Source: Halobellus limi (GTDB lineage Archaea > Halobacteriota > Halobacteria > Halobacteriales > Haloferacaceae). Taken from it: a stretch of 64,000 nt of DNA. The DNA lies in assembly GCF_004799685.1 (NCBI RefSeq), contig NZ_CP031311.1:1054001-1118000 (forward strand). The letters run 5' to 3'. Below the pieces are notes generated by a model, which made no database searches, was not told where the DNA came from, and was given only the letters and a program-made list of their open reading frames with translations. Numbering within the stretch: position 1 is the stretch's first letter; each line of letters opens with the position of its first letter. The translations under genes were made by a program, and so were the position numbers. Shown piece by piece: positions 35,649 to 43,744 of the stretch.

Positions 35649-36650
35649 TCACTCCACCTTCGACCCGACTGGAGCGCGGGCCGTCGTTCCCGACTCGACT
35701 GGTCCCTCTGGCTGCTCGTCGAGGAAGGATCGGAGGCCGTCGTCGAGATCGATCTCCGGTTCGTACCCGAGCTTCTCGGTCGCTTTCGAGACGTCGGCGA
35801 CGCGGCGCTCCACCGTGTAGGGCCGGGGGTGGTCCACGTGGACCACCTCGCCGTCGCCGACGACGTCGACGACCTTCCGCGCCAGCGCGCCGACGGACGT
35901 CTCGGTGCCGGTCCCGACGTTGAACGTCTCGTTTCGCCCCGCCGGACCGAGCGCTCGAACCGTACACCGGACCGCGTCGCGAACGTGCGTGAAGTCCCGC
36001 GTCTGGTCGCCGGCGCCGTGCACCGTCACCGGGTCGCCGTCGAGCGCGTTCGAGAGGAAGATCGGCACGACGTATCCGTACTCCGAGCCGTCCTGACGGG
36101 GGCCGTACACGTTGAAGTACCGCAGGACCGTGTACTCGAGGCCGTAGCGCTCCGCGAAGGCCTTCGTGAACCGCTCGTCGACCAGTTTCGCGACCGCGTA
36201 GTTCGTCTTCGGGGCGGTCTCGTCGCTCTCGGCGTAGGGCGGGACGGGGGCGTCGCCGTAGACCTCCGACGTGGAGGCGACGGCCACCCGTTCGACGCCG
36301 GCGTCCCTCGCCGCCTGCAGGACGGTCTGCGTCCCCTCGATGTTCACCGACAGCACCTCCAGGGGGTTCTCCAGCGTCCGCTGGACGCCCATCATCGCCG
36401 CCAGGTGCACGACGACGTCCTGCCCCTCGGCGGCGTCGCGAACGCGGTCGTACGCTCGCACGTCGGCCTCGACGACTCGTTCCGGGTCGATCCGCGCGAG
36501 GTTCTCGCGGGCACCGGTCGAGAAGTCGTCGAGGACCGTCACGGCGTTGGCGCCCTGGAGCCGCTCCGCCAACCGACTGCCGATGAAGCCCGCCCCGCCC
36601 GTGATCAACACGTTCCGGTTCCGAAGCCCGGCGTCTACGGTGTCGGTCAT
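35649..36650 (-). CDS. SDR family NAD-dependent epimerase/dehydratase
   Basis: A 333-residue extended short-chain dehydrogenase. NAD motif LITGGAGFIGSRLAERLQ (about residues 14-31), active STSEVYG, and catalytic Tyr-x3-Lys in NYAVAKLVDERFTKAFAERY. It is of the UDP-glucose/GlcNAc 4-epimerase or decarboxylase type; the substrate cannot be fixed from sequence alone. It abuts the UDP-sugar dehydrogenase (stop to start without gap), so they likely act in sequence on a nucleotide sugar. Confidence 0.9.
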   Translation of the reverse strand: MTDTVDAGLRNRNVLITGGAGFIGSRLAERLQGANAVTVLDDFSTGARENLARIDPERVVEADVRAYDRVRDAAEGQDVVVHLAAMMGVQRTLENPLEVLSVNIEGTQTVLQAARDAGVERVAVASTSEVYGDAPVPPYAESDETAPKTNYAVAKLVDERFTKAFAERYGLEYTVLRYFNVYGPRQDGSEYGYVVPIFLSNALDGDPVTVHGAGDQTRDFTHVRDAVRCTVRALGPAGRNETFNVGTGTETSVGALARKVVDVVGDGEVVHVDHPRPYTVERRVADVSKATEKLGYEPEIDLDDGLRSFLDEQPEGPVESGTTARAPVGSKVE

Positions 36651-37973
36651 CTACATCCCCCTGACGATGAAGCCCCGCTCGCGGGCGGCCCCGCGGTCGA
36701 TCGACTGCGTGGCGTCGACGAGGACCGGGTTCTCGCTCATCGCTCTCGACACCCGATCGAGATCGAGCCGCCGAACCAGTTCGTGGTCGGTGAACACGAC
36801 GAGGGCGTCGAACCCCTCGGGGTCCAGCTCCGCTTGGATCGGGACGTCGAACGTCTCTGCCGCCGCGGCCGGCGACGCGTGCGGGTCGTACCCGACCACG
36901 TCGCCCTGCCGCTCGGACAGTTCCGCGATCGCGCGTCTCCTCGTCGGAACCCGGAGGTCGTCCGCCCCCGACTTGTAGGTGAGGCCGACGGCGAGTACGT
37001 CGTTCGACGACCCCCGGGCGGGAACGGTCGGTCGGCCGTCGACCCCGCCGTCGGCGACCACCTGTGGACGCTGCGCGAGGGCGTCGCACGTCAGCTCGAC
37101 GACGTGGTCGGCGGCCCGGTCGTTCACCCGGCGCGCGGTCTTCATCAGTTCCGGCGAGTAGTCCGCTTCCTCGAACCGGTGGATCAGGTAGTGCGGGTCG
37201 ACCGGAATGCAGTGGCCGTCGACCAGTCCGGGCCGGTAGCTGTGGAAGTTCCACTTCGTGGCCGCCGCCCGGAGGACCTCGTCGGCGTCGAGGGCCTCGA
37301 CGCGCTCGCAGGCCATCGCGAACTCGTTCACCAGGGCGATGTTGACGTCGCGCTGGACGTTCTCGAGGCACTTGGCCGCCTCGCACGCCTCGATCGTCGC
37401 GACCGGGTGCACCGGTGCGTCGAGAACCGTCTCGAACAGTCGCCGTATCCGCGCTCGGCTCGCGGCGTCCTGCGCCGCCACACATCGCTCGATCTCCTCG
37501 ATGTCCCGGGTTTCGGCGCCCGGACTCGACCGCTCGGGCGCGTAACCGACCGAGAACTCCTCGCCGGCCGTCCAGCCGGACGCCTCCTCGATCGCGGGCA
37601 CGAGTTCCCGGCGGGTGCCGCCCGGATAGATCGTCGACTGCAGGACGACCGTGGTGTCCTCCGAGAGGTGAGCGCCGATCGTTCGACCGGCCTCCCGCAC
37701 GGCGGACGTGTCGGGTTCTCCGCTCTCTGTGATCGGCGTCGGGACCGACACGAAGACGGTCCCACACGCCGACAGCCGCTCCGGCTCCGAGGTGTGCGTG
37801 AGCCGGGCGGCTTCCGCACCGGTCGCTTCGGCGAGCGAGTGATCGCCGCTCCGAAGCGCGTCGACCTTCTCCTCGTCGACGTCGTAGCCAACCACGGAGA
37901 ACCCGCTCTCGGCGAACGATACCGCTAACGGGTAGCCAGCGTACCCGAGTCCGACGACGCCTATCTGGGTCAT
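36651..37973 (-). CDS. UDP-N-acetyl-D-mannosamine dehydrogenase-type nucleotide sugar dehydrogenase
   Basis: A 440-residue enzyme that oxidises a nucleotide sugar C6 to the uronic acid with NAD. Rossmann motif GVVGLGYAGYPLAVSFAESG; the catalytic Cys lies in GLVDGHCIPVDPHYLIHR, which matches the WecC/ManNAc dehydrogenase branch (GHCIPVDP) more than the UDP-glucose branch. The C-terminal UDP-binding domain starts around 310 (LAVGLTYKSGADDLRVPTRR). First gene of the four-gene unit reading leftward. Confidence 0.92.
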   Translation of the reverse strand: MTQIGVVGLGYAGYPLAVSFAESGFSVVGYDVDEEKVDALRSGDHSLAEATGAEAARLTHTSEPERLSACGTVFVSVPTPITESGEPDTSAVREAGRTIGAHLSEDTTVVLQSTIYPGGTRRELVPAIEEASGWTAGEEFSVGYAPERSSPGAETRDIEEIERCVAAQDAASRARIRRLFETVLDAPVHPVATIEACEAAKCLENVQRDVNIALVNEFAMACERVEALDADEVLRAAATKWNFHSYRPGLVDGHCIPVDPHYLIHRFEEADYSPELMKTARRVNDRAADHVVELTCDALAQRPQVVADGGVDGRPTVPARGSSNDVLAVGLTYKSGADDLRVPTRRRAIAELSERQGDVVGYDPHASPAAAAETFDVPIQAELDPEGFDALVVFTDHELVRRLDLDRVSRAMSENPVLVDATQSIDRGAARERGFIVRGM

Positions 37974-38216
37974 CTCGCGTCGAGAGACGCCGGATTTTCA
38001 CATTGTTATTCTCAGTAAACCGCGAGTCGGGGGCGCGGTTAGCAGGCTCCTACGGATTCCGGCCCGATTCGTATCACCTCAGTAACTATACGGAGTCTCG
38101 GAGCGGGCGGATTCGAGGCGTCCGCTCGCGGCGGGGTCGAGTCCCCGCAGCGTTCGCCGTCCATCCGGCCGATACGGTATGCGTCTCGCTGCGGATTCCG
38201 TCGCGGCCCCCGGCGG

Positions 38217-38612
38217 CTACGTTCCGGGAACGCCGAGCGCCGAGACCGACCCCAGACCGATCAGTTCCAGCGCGGCGAGGGCGACGACCGCGGCGGCCCA
38301 GGCCGCCGCGCCGGTGACCGCCGCCTTCGCCCAGCCGCCGGGGTAGCGCCACTTGATGACGCCGATCCAGCCGACGAGTCCGAACAGCGCCCCGAACAGC
38401 GGGATCCACGAGAGGAGCGCCCACGCGACGGCGCCCAGGAGCGCCGTGAGGACGGCGTGTTCGAAGGTCAGCCCGCCGGGCTCGCCGCGGAAGACGACGT
38501 GTCTGGCCGCGACGTGGATCGCGCCGCCGCCGACGAGCAGGCCGACGGCGAAGACGACGACGCCGTCGAGCGGATCGAACCGACCGAACTGGAGCAGGGT
38601 GTCGAGATACAT
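38217..38612 (-). CDS. Four-helix membrane protein, unknown
   Basis: A 131-residue integral membrane protein with about four hydrophobic segments (VVVFAVGLLVGGGAIHVAAR, LTALLGAVAWALLSWIPLF, FGLVGWIGVIKWRYPGG, AWAAAVVALAALELIGLGSV). Start MYLDTLLQFGRFDPLDG. The pattern is common in haloarchaeal genomes but I cannot name a family. Confidence 0.72.
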   Translation of the reverse strand: MYLDTLLQFGRFDPLDGVVVFAVGLLVGGGAIHVAARHVVFRGEPGGLTFEHAVLTALLGAVAWALLSWIPLFGALFGLVGWIGVIKWRYPGGWAKAAVTGAAAWAAAVVALAALELIGLGSVSALGVPGT

Positions 38613-38908
38613 CGGATTCACTGACCTCCGACGCCGACTCGGCGGCCGTCGACAATGAATGGGACCGTCCTTGAACGCCAGTTTCGCCGGATTCTCCGCA
38701 GTTTGCGTCGATTTGGGCCGGGGCGGGATGCGACCGGGAGGCTCGTCAAGCACGCGTCGCACCCGCAGGGCGGGACGGCGCTTCCATAGTCGGGGTGCGG
38801 ACCGCCGGCGCGAAGAGCGGCCACGACGGGGCGGGGCCGACGCGCGGACGAGGGCCGAACCGCCCGCGCGAGGAAACCGATATGTAACCCGCAGCGCAAC
38901 GGTACCCT

Positions 38909-39559
38909 ATGAGCGAACCGGACGGGTCGGTCGAGACCCAGGACACCCGTGAGGTCATTATGGAGGCCACCTTTCGGGCGCTGCGAAAGCACGGGTACAG
39001 CGACCTCCGCGTCCGCGACATCGGGGCCGAGATGGATCTCTCTCGGCAGGTGATCCACTACCACTTCGACGGCAAGTACGACCTGCTGTCGTCGTTTCTC
39101 GAATACGTCATCGACCAATACGAGGGGAGCATCGCGGTCGACGAGGAGACGGGCCCCCGCGAGGAGCTCGAGATGCGCATCGACCGCTGCCTGTTCGGAC
39201 CGGAGTTCGCGGAGTTCTCCCACTGGGAGCGCATGGAGGTGTATCACGAACTGTACGCCTCCGCCCAGCACGACGAGGCCCACCGCGAGCTGTTCACGGA
39301 GCACTACGACCGGCTCAAGGCGAGCATCGTCGACGTCATCGAGCGCGGGATCGAAGCGGGGGCGTTTCGAGACGTCGACGCCGACCTGATGGGACAGCAC
39401 CTCACCGACACGATCCACGTCGCGCGGGAGCGGCGGCTGGCGCTCGGCCACGACGACGCGCCGGAAGAGGCCCGGCGCGCGATAGAGGAGTTCGTCCTCG
39501 ACTCGCTGTACGACGGGTCGGACGAGGCCGGCGAGGCCGACGAAACGGCAGAATCGTAA
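38909..39559 (+). CDS. TetR/AcrR family transcriptional regulator
   Basis: A 216-residue protein. The helix-turn-helix is in residues 12-58 (TREVIMEATFRALRKHGYSD, LSRQVIHYHFDGKYDLLSSF). The C-terminal ligand-binding bundle covers about 70-190 and ends in an acidic tail. No adjacent target operon or obvious operator is visible; the region 38613-38908 upstream may carry its promoter. Confidence 0.88.
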   Translation: MSEPDGSVETQDTREVIMEATFRALRKHGYSDLRVRDIGAEMDLSRQVIHYHFDGKYDLLSSFLEYVIDQYEGSIAVDEETGPREELEMRIDRCLFGPEFAEFSHWERMEVYHELYASAQHDEAHRELFTEHYDRLKASIVDVIERGIEAGAFRDVDADLMGQHLTDTIHVARERRLALGHDDAPEEARRAIEEFVLDSLYDGSDEAGEADETAES

Positions 39560-39728
39560 CCGCTCGACCGATCCGTTTCAGTCCGGGATCGTGTTTCGAT
39601 CCCGGTTCGGTTCCAGTTCAGCGTCGTTTTCGATTCCAGTTCAGCGTCGTGTTTCAGTTACGGCTCGCCGTCGTTTCCCAGTTCCGCCACGGCGTCGCGT
39701 TCCGGCCCCGGTCGGCGTCGGCCCTTCC

Positions 39729-40289
39729 CTACAGTTCGGGGACGTCCGACGGCATATCGAAGTCGTGGTAGTACTCGCCCTTCTCCTTCGAGAGGACGTC
39801 GAGGACGGCGGCCGCGCCGTCGCCGGCGGCGATGACGGCCTGCCACTTCTCGGCGCGACCCATCGCGCCGGTCGCGTAGACGTCCTCGACCGACGTCTCC
39901 ATATCGAGATTCACGTCGACGACGTCCTCGTCGGTGAAGTCGCAGCCGAGACCCTCCGCGAGGCTCCGGTCGCCGCCGGTCGCGAGGACGACGTACGACG
40001 CGGTGTACTCGTCGTCGGCCGTCGAGACGTCGAACCCGTCGTCGGTCTCCTCGACGTCCGTGACCGCCTCCTCGACGAGCGTCGCGCCGCGGTCGCGGGC
40101 CTGTCCGCGGGTGACAGTGAGGAACTCGTCGCCGCTGATGCTCCGCACGGCGGGGTAGTTGAACAGGTGCGCCTTGTGCATCCACGACTCGTCGGTGTCG
40201 AAGACGACGGTTTCGAGGTCGTTCTTGGCGGCGTACAGTGCGGCGCTCAGGCCGGCGGGTCCCCCGCCGACGACAGCTACGTCTACCAT
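39729..40289 (-). CDS. Small FAD-dependent oxidoreductase (thioredoxin-reductase-like)
   Basis: A 186-residue flavoprotein. The FAD-binding motif VAVVGGGPAGLSAALYAAKN opens the protein, and YVVLATGGDRSLAEGLGCDF and EDVYATGAMGRAEKWQAVIA complete the FAD-binding domain. There is no CxxC and little room for an NAD(P)-binding insertion, so it is a single-domain relative of thioredoxin reductase; its electron donor is unknown. A TTTACC-ATCT-GGTAAA palindrome lies 32-47 bases upstream of its ATG. Confidence 0.85.
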   Translation of the reverse strand: MVDVAVVGGGPAGLSAALYAAKNDLETVVFDTDESWMHKAHLFNYPAVRSISGDEFLTVTRGQARDRGATLVEEAVTDVEETDDGFDVSTADDEYTASYVVLATGGDRSLAEGLGCDFTDEDVVDVNLDMETSVEDVYATGAMGRAEKWQAVIAAGDGAAAVLDVLSKEKGEYYHDFDMPSDVPEL

Positions 40290-40320
40290 ACCTCAGTGCA
40301 ATCACCGCGCGTTAATACAC

Positions 40321-40336
40321 TTTACCATCTGGTAAA
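40321..40336. promoter_or_regulatory. Palindromic operator TTTACC-N4-GGTAAA upstream of flavoprotein
   Basis: Perfect six-base arms TTTACC (40321-40326) and GGTAAA (40331-40336) with ATCT between. On the minus strand it directly precedes a TATA-like GTGTATTAAC. The same pattern occurs at 41230-41243, upstream of the pirin gene, so one regulator may control both. Confidence 0.65.
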
Positions 40337-40355
40337 ACAGGTCGTTCCGCCCGAA

Positions 40356-41216
40356 CTACAACACGAACGGACCGCGCTGGCGGATCGGCTCGCCGTGCGG
40401 TTGCCCCGCGACGGCGACGACTCGCCAGTCGTCGGCGTCGTCGCCGCGGGGGTCGTCCCCACCGTCGCCGCGTGAACCCCCGGCAGCGTCGCCGCGGGAA
40501 TCGCCCCCACCGTCGCCGCGGAGTTCGACGGGTGCGTCGTCGGTTATCGCCAGCACGTCGCCCTCGCCGAGCGGTTCCGCCGAATCGAACCCCGCGCCGG
40601 CGCCCTCGGAGCCGACCGCGACCGTGCCCGAGCCGGAGACGCCGTAGAGGAACCCCGACCAGCCCTCGGGCCGGGTCCACGTCCAGTCGCCGTCGACGGT
40701 GACGTCCAGGTACTCCATCGAGGTCCGAAGCGCGATCGGCGATCCCTCGCCGACGACGGTCGTGACCGTCGCGCCGTCGACGCGCTCGGTCGGCAGTTCC
40801 GCGGCGCTCGCGTCCTCGTAGTCGGGATCGACGTCCTTGGCCGCCCGCGGGAGGTTCACCCAGAGCTGGAGGCCCGTACAGGCTGCCCCGCCCGCCGGGA
40901 ACTCCGAGTGGCGGATCCCCGCTCCGGCGGTGATCCGCATCGCCTCGCCCGCCTCCGCGGTGTTCGCGACGCCCAGGGAGTCCTCGTGTTCCATCCCGCC
41001 GTCGATCATGTACGAGACGATCTCGAACCCGCGGTGGGGATGCATCGGGAACCCCTGATCGGGGTCGATGTAGAACCGCTCGAATAGGACGAAGGGGTCC
41101 AGGTTCGAGGGATAGGCGTCCGTCGGGAACGCGCGGTTCGAGTGCACGCCCGTGCCGTGTCGGACGCGCTGTCCGGTGCGTACTCGTCCCGCCGCGTTCG
41201 ACTCGTTCGGGGACAT
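40356..41216 (-). CDS. Pirin family protein
   Basis: A 286-residue bicupin. The metal ligands appear in FPMHPHRGFEIVSYMIDG (two His) and AGAGIRHSEFPAGG (His and Glu); LQLWVNLPRAAKDVDPDYED follows, and a C-terminal cupin from about 165. Pirins bind iron, and some act as quercetin 2,3-dioxygenase. Residues about 232-260 contain an 8-residue tandem repeat (RGDGGGDS, RGDAAGGS, RGDGGDDP) encoded by a 24-bp DNA repeat. The ATG at 41216 lies 14 bases downstream of a TTACCG-TC-CGGTAA operator. Confidence 0.92.
   Translation of the reverse strand: MSPNESNAAGRVRTGQRVRHGTGVHSNRAFPTDAYPSNLDPFVLFERFYIDPDQGFPMHPHRGFEIVSYMIDGGMEHEDSLGVANTAEAGEAMRITAGAGIRHSEFPAGGAACTGLQLWVNLPRAAKDVDPDYEDASAAELPTERVDGATVTTVVGEGSPIALRTSMEYLDVTVDGDWTWTRPEGWSGFLYGVSGSGTVAVGSEGAGAGFDSAEPLGEGDVLAITDDAPVELRGDGGGDSRGDAAGGSRGDGGDDPRGDDADDWRVVAVAGQPHGEPIRQRGPFVL
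40440..40520. repeat. 24-bp tandem repeat inside the pirin gene
   Basis: GTCGCCGCG recurs at 40440, 40464, 40488 and 40512, exactly 24 bases apart. On the coding (minus) strand it encodes three and a bit copies of an eight-residue RGD-x5 unit in the pirin C-terminal half. The repeat probably arose by slippage and may vary in copy number. Confidence 0.8.
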
Positions 41217-41229
41217 ACCGACCGTTGGC

Positions 41230-41243
41230 TTACCGTCCGGTAA
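41230..41243. promoter_or_regulatory. Palindromic operator TTACCG-TC-CGGTAA upstream of pirin
   Basis: Six-base arms TTACCG (41230-41235) and CGGTAA (41238-41243). It lies 14 bases upstream of the pirin ATG. Read from the common core both sites are TTACC-N4-GGTAA. Confidence 0.65.
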
Positions 41244-41455
41244 AGGCTGTCGGCACGGACGTCGTATCGGAGGGACGGCGAACGTGACATCGGAGATCGT
41301 GCGGTCGAAAGCCGTGACGCCGGCAGTCTAGGGATCGACGTCGTGGACGTCGATAAGGGCCCGAACGCGGCCGATCTACGGGGCGGCGTCGATCGACGGT
41401 CGACGGGTCTCGCGGAGCCGACCGGGATTTATCCTCGGCTGGCCTTCCCTCTCGC

Positions 41456-41812
41456 GTGCAACTGCCGTCGCGGCTCCGGCTTTCCGGAACGCCGTTCGGC
41501 GAGCGGGAGTTCTCGCGGCTGTGGTTCTTCGCCACGGTGACGTACGGCGTCGGCGACGTTATGACCACCATCGCGCTGATCGGCTTCAGCGATCGGGTCC
41601 GAGAGGCGAACCCGCTGATCCGGGCCGCCGTGGAAACGCTCGGCAACGCGGGGCTGGTCGGACTCAAACTGGCGGTGTTTCTGACGTTCATCCTCGTGAG
41701 CGTCGACGCCGCCCAGCGCGAGGGCCGGATCTTCTATTACTTGCCGCCGGTCGTGCTGACGGTTCTGGGAACGTTCACCACGGTGTACAACCTGCGGTTG
41801 CTGCTGGGGTGA
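41456..41812 (+). CDS. Three-helix membrane protein (DUF5658-like)
   Basis: A 118-residue protein, GTG start at 41456. Hydrophobic segments are LWFFATVTYGVGDVMTTIAL, LKLAVFLTFILVSVDA and LPPVVLTVLGTFTTVYNLRL; the 'GVGDxxTTxAL' and 'EANPLIRA' motifs resemble, from memory, haloarchaeal DUF5658. Function unknown. Followed by a 224-bp spacer. Confidence 0.72.
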   Translation: MQLPSRLRLSGTPFGEREFSRLWFFATVTYGVGDVMTTIALIGFSDRVREANPLIRAAVETLGNAGLVGLKLAVFLTFILVSVDAAQREGRIFYYLPPVVLTVLGTFTTVYNLRLLLG

Positions 41813-41997
41813 GACGCTCGTCGACGCGCGACTGCTCGGCGCCCCCGTCGGAGACCGCGAGCGACCGCATCGACCGTCGGTCCCTCGTCGGCCACTGCCG
41901 ATCCCTCGTCGCTGCCGCGCGAGGATCAGAAGTCGGACCGCCGAGCGGTTCGTTCGCGAACCCGAGGGACCGACGTCGAACACCACAGTTCATCGGG

Positions 41998-42005
41998 TTT
42001 ATATT
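41998..42005 (+). promoter_or_regulatory. TATA box (TTTATATT)
   Basis: TTTATATT at 41998-42005, 32 bases upstream of the ATG at 42037. The AT-rich run 41998-42010 stands out from its GC-rich surroundings, and the spacing fits a short-leader or leaderless transcript. Confidence 0.6.
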
Positions 42006-42036
42006 TTTGATTGTCAGATTACTACCTACACACCGG

Positions 42037-42591
42037 ATGGCCCCCCACAACGCAGATCGGGATTCGGATGTCCGCATCGTCGAACGGCCGGTCATCACCA
42101 GCGCCACCGATCCCGTCTTCAGTCCGCCCTCGTCGCTCGAACCCGACACCCACGTGCTCCACCTCGATTGCGTGTTCTCCCCGCAGGCGCGCCTGCAGCA
42201 CTGGTCCGAGACCGACGTCGACCGGCTCGCCGAGGTGGCGATCGTCCACACCGGGTACGCCGTCGACGACGCGACGGCCGTCGAAGCCGCCGGCGAGTCG
42301 CTGGGGATTCCCACGCGGTTCACGTACGTCGGCAACCCCGGCGACCTCTCGCAAATCGGGCTCGAACTCGTCAAGTTCTGCGATCGCACTCCAACTGATG
42401 ACCCGACGATCGTCTACGTGGACTCGGTGTCGCTGCTGCTGCAGTACAGTTCGGTGGACGCCGTGGTCTCCTTTCTCGAGCGGTGTCTCGAGCTGTTCGA
42501 ACAGCACGACGTCTCGGCCCGACTGTTTCTCACCCCGGCCGTCCACGACCCGGAGACGGTGGAACGACTCCGGTCGGTCGTCCCCGAGTAG
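42037..42591 (+). CDS. KaiC/RecA-like protein without P-loop (DUF7504-type)
   Basis: A 184-residue protein. The beta-alpha-beta pattern with TIVYVDSVSLLLQYSSVDA (a Walker-B-like strand at about 130-148) and FLERCLELFEQHDVSARLFL resembles RecA/KaiC-fold proteins that haloarchaea place next to HalOD1-domain proteins. A P-loop (GxxxxGK) is absent. It is followed by a HalOD1 protein gene on the same strand. I infer a role in signalling; no activity is known. Confidence 0.6.
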   Translation: MAPHNADRDSDVRIVERPVITSATDPVFSPPSSLEPDTHVLHLDCVFSPQARLQHWSETDVDRLAEVAIVHTGYAVDDATAVEAAGESLGIPTRFTYVGNPGDLSQIGLELVKFCDRTPTDDPTIVYVDSVSLLLQYSSVDAVVSFLERCLELFEQHDVSARLFLTPAVHDPETVERLRSVVPE

Positions 42592-42765
42592 CGTTTCCTC
42601 GCTCTCGCAGGGGACGCACTCTTTCACGGTCTCGTGAATTGATGGGGATCATCGTAGCAACCTATCGATTCGGTTTCAGCCGATCCGAAGACCGGGGCCA
42701 GCCGAGGTCTGTGGCTCCCCGGTCACCTCCGTTACTCCCTCTGACAAGCCCGAAGCCGAAGCCTC

Positions 42766-42791
42766 GGAAGCGTCGTTCCCCGGCGGCTTCC
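42766..42791 (+). promoter_or_regulatory. Hairpin and TATA-like tract before HalOD1 gene
   Basis: GGAAGC (42766-42771) pairs with GCTTCC (42786-42791). It is followed by ACTACTTTTTGTAC, which could be either the T-tract of a terminator for the upstream gene or the TATA box for the gene starting at 42829 (about 25-30 bases away). A second small palindrome ACTTG-agacaa-CAAGT (42805-42820) lies between. Confidence 0.4.
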
Positions 42792-42828
42792 AACTACTTT
42801 TTGTACTTGAGACAACAAGTTAGTGCTG

Positions 42829-43551
42829 ATGAGTATCGACCTGCTCCGACGGCAACCGTTCCCGTCGGAGTATCACCTCCTTTTGTTCACCGGTCTGAAC
42901 GCGGCTGCGGCTGGCGGATACCTCCTGTACTCTCCGGAGCCGGTCCTCTGGGATCTCCTCGTCGTGCTCGTTCCGCTGGGCGTCTCACTCGGACTGGGGC
43001 TCTTCACGCTCCGTCTCAGACGGCGACAGCTCGAAACCGACCAGGTGAACCGGATCGTAAAGTGGGGCTGGGTCGGGACGGTGGCCGCCGCCGCGATCGC
43101 GGGGTGGATGATCGCGCTGCACCACGTCAACTCGGCTCCGATCGGCGGCGTGATCGATCAGACGCTGATCCTCATCAGCGTCGGTATCGGCGCCGGGGTC
43201 TTCGTCGGAAGGACCCGTGCCCGGACGCATCCGGCTCCCTCGCCGTCCCGACGGCGGTCTGCCGGCGGGCGGAGGCCCGTTCCCGATCGGGACCGCGTCC
43301 TCGCCGAGAACAGCTGGGTGACGCAACCGGGCGACGATCCGATTCTGGAGACGGTCGTCCAGACGCTGGCCGACGCCGACGGCGTCGATCCGCTCGAACT
43401 CGAACCGATCCACACCCACATCGATCCGGACCTCTTCGCACGCCTGCTGCAACAGGAGGACTCGGAGTGGCAACTGCTCTTTTACACCGACGAGTACGCG
43501 GTCCAGATCAGTAGCGTGGGTACGGTCACCGTGTACGAACGCGAATTATAA
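42829..43551 (+). CDS. Membrane protein with C-terminal HalOD1 output domain
   Basis: A 240-residue protein (ATG 42829). Hydrophobic helices LLLFTGLNAAAAGGYLLYS (about 18-36), LWDLLVVLVPLGVSLGLGLF, WVGTVAAAAIAGWMIALHHV and LILISVGIGAGVFVG form an N-terminal membrane bundle, then a basic linker. Residues about 170-240 (ILETVVQTLADADGVDPLEL, IDPDLFARLLQQEDSEWQLL) match the HalOD1 domain found in haloarchaeal signalling proteins. The signal sensed is unknown. Confidence 0.85.
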   Translation: MSIDLLRRQPFPSEYHLLLFTGLNAAAAGGYLLYSPEPVLWDLLVVLVPLGVSLGLGLFTLRLRRRQLETDQVNRIVKWGWVGTVAAAAIAGWMIALHHVNSAPIGGVIDQTLILISVGIGAGVFVGRTRARTHPAPSPSRRRSAGGRRPVPDRDRVLAENSWVTQPGDDPILETVVQTLADADGVDPLELEPIHTHIDPDLFARLLQQEDSEWQLLFYTDEYAVQISSVGTVTVYEREL

Positions 43552-43744
43552 TCGGTTCGGGGCGGAAAACCAACGGCCCGGCACTTCTGACGGTCTCTCT
43601 CGTCCCTTCGATGGCGACCGCGGGTGCGACGCGAAACGCTCTCCCGAGTCGCTCTCGGTCGCGTGGTCGCGCCGAGGCGGTCGGGACCACCGTGCAACCG
43701 CGGTCAGCAGAACACTTTTCTCCGAACGTGGACCACCGGTAGCT

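Noticed and set aside
34809-37928. 1039-codon reading frame antisense to the polysaccharide genes
   Set aside because: It spans three well-supported genes on the opposite strand; composition is that of an antisense shadow.
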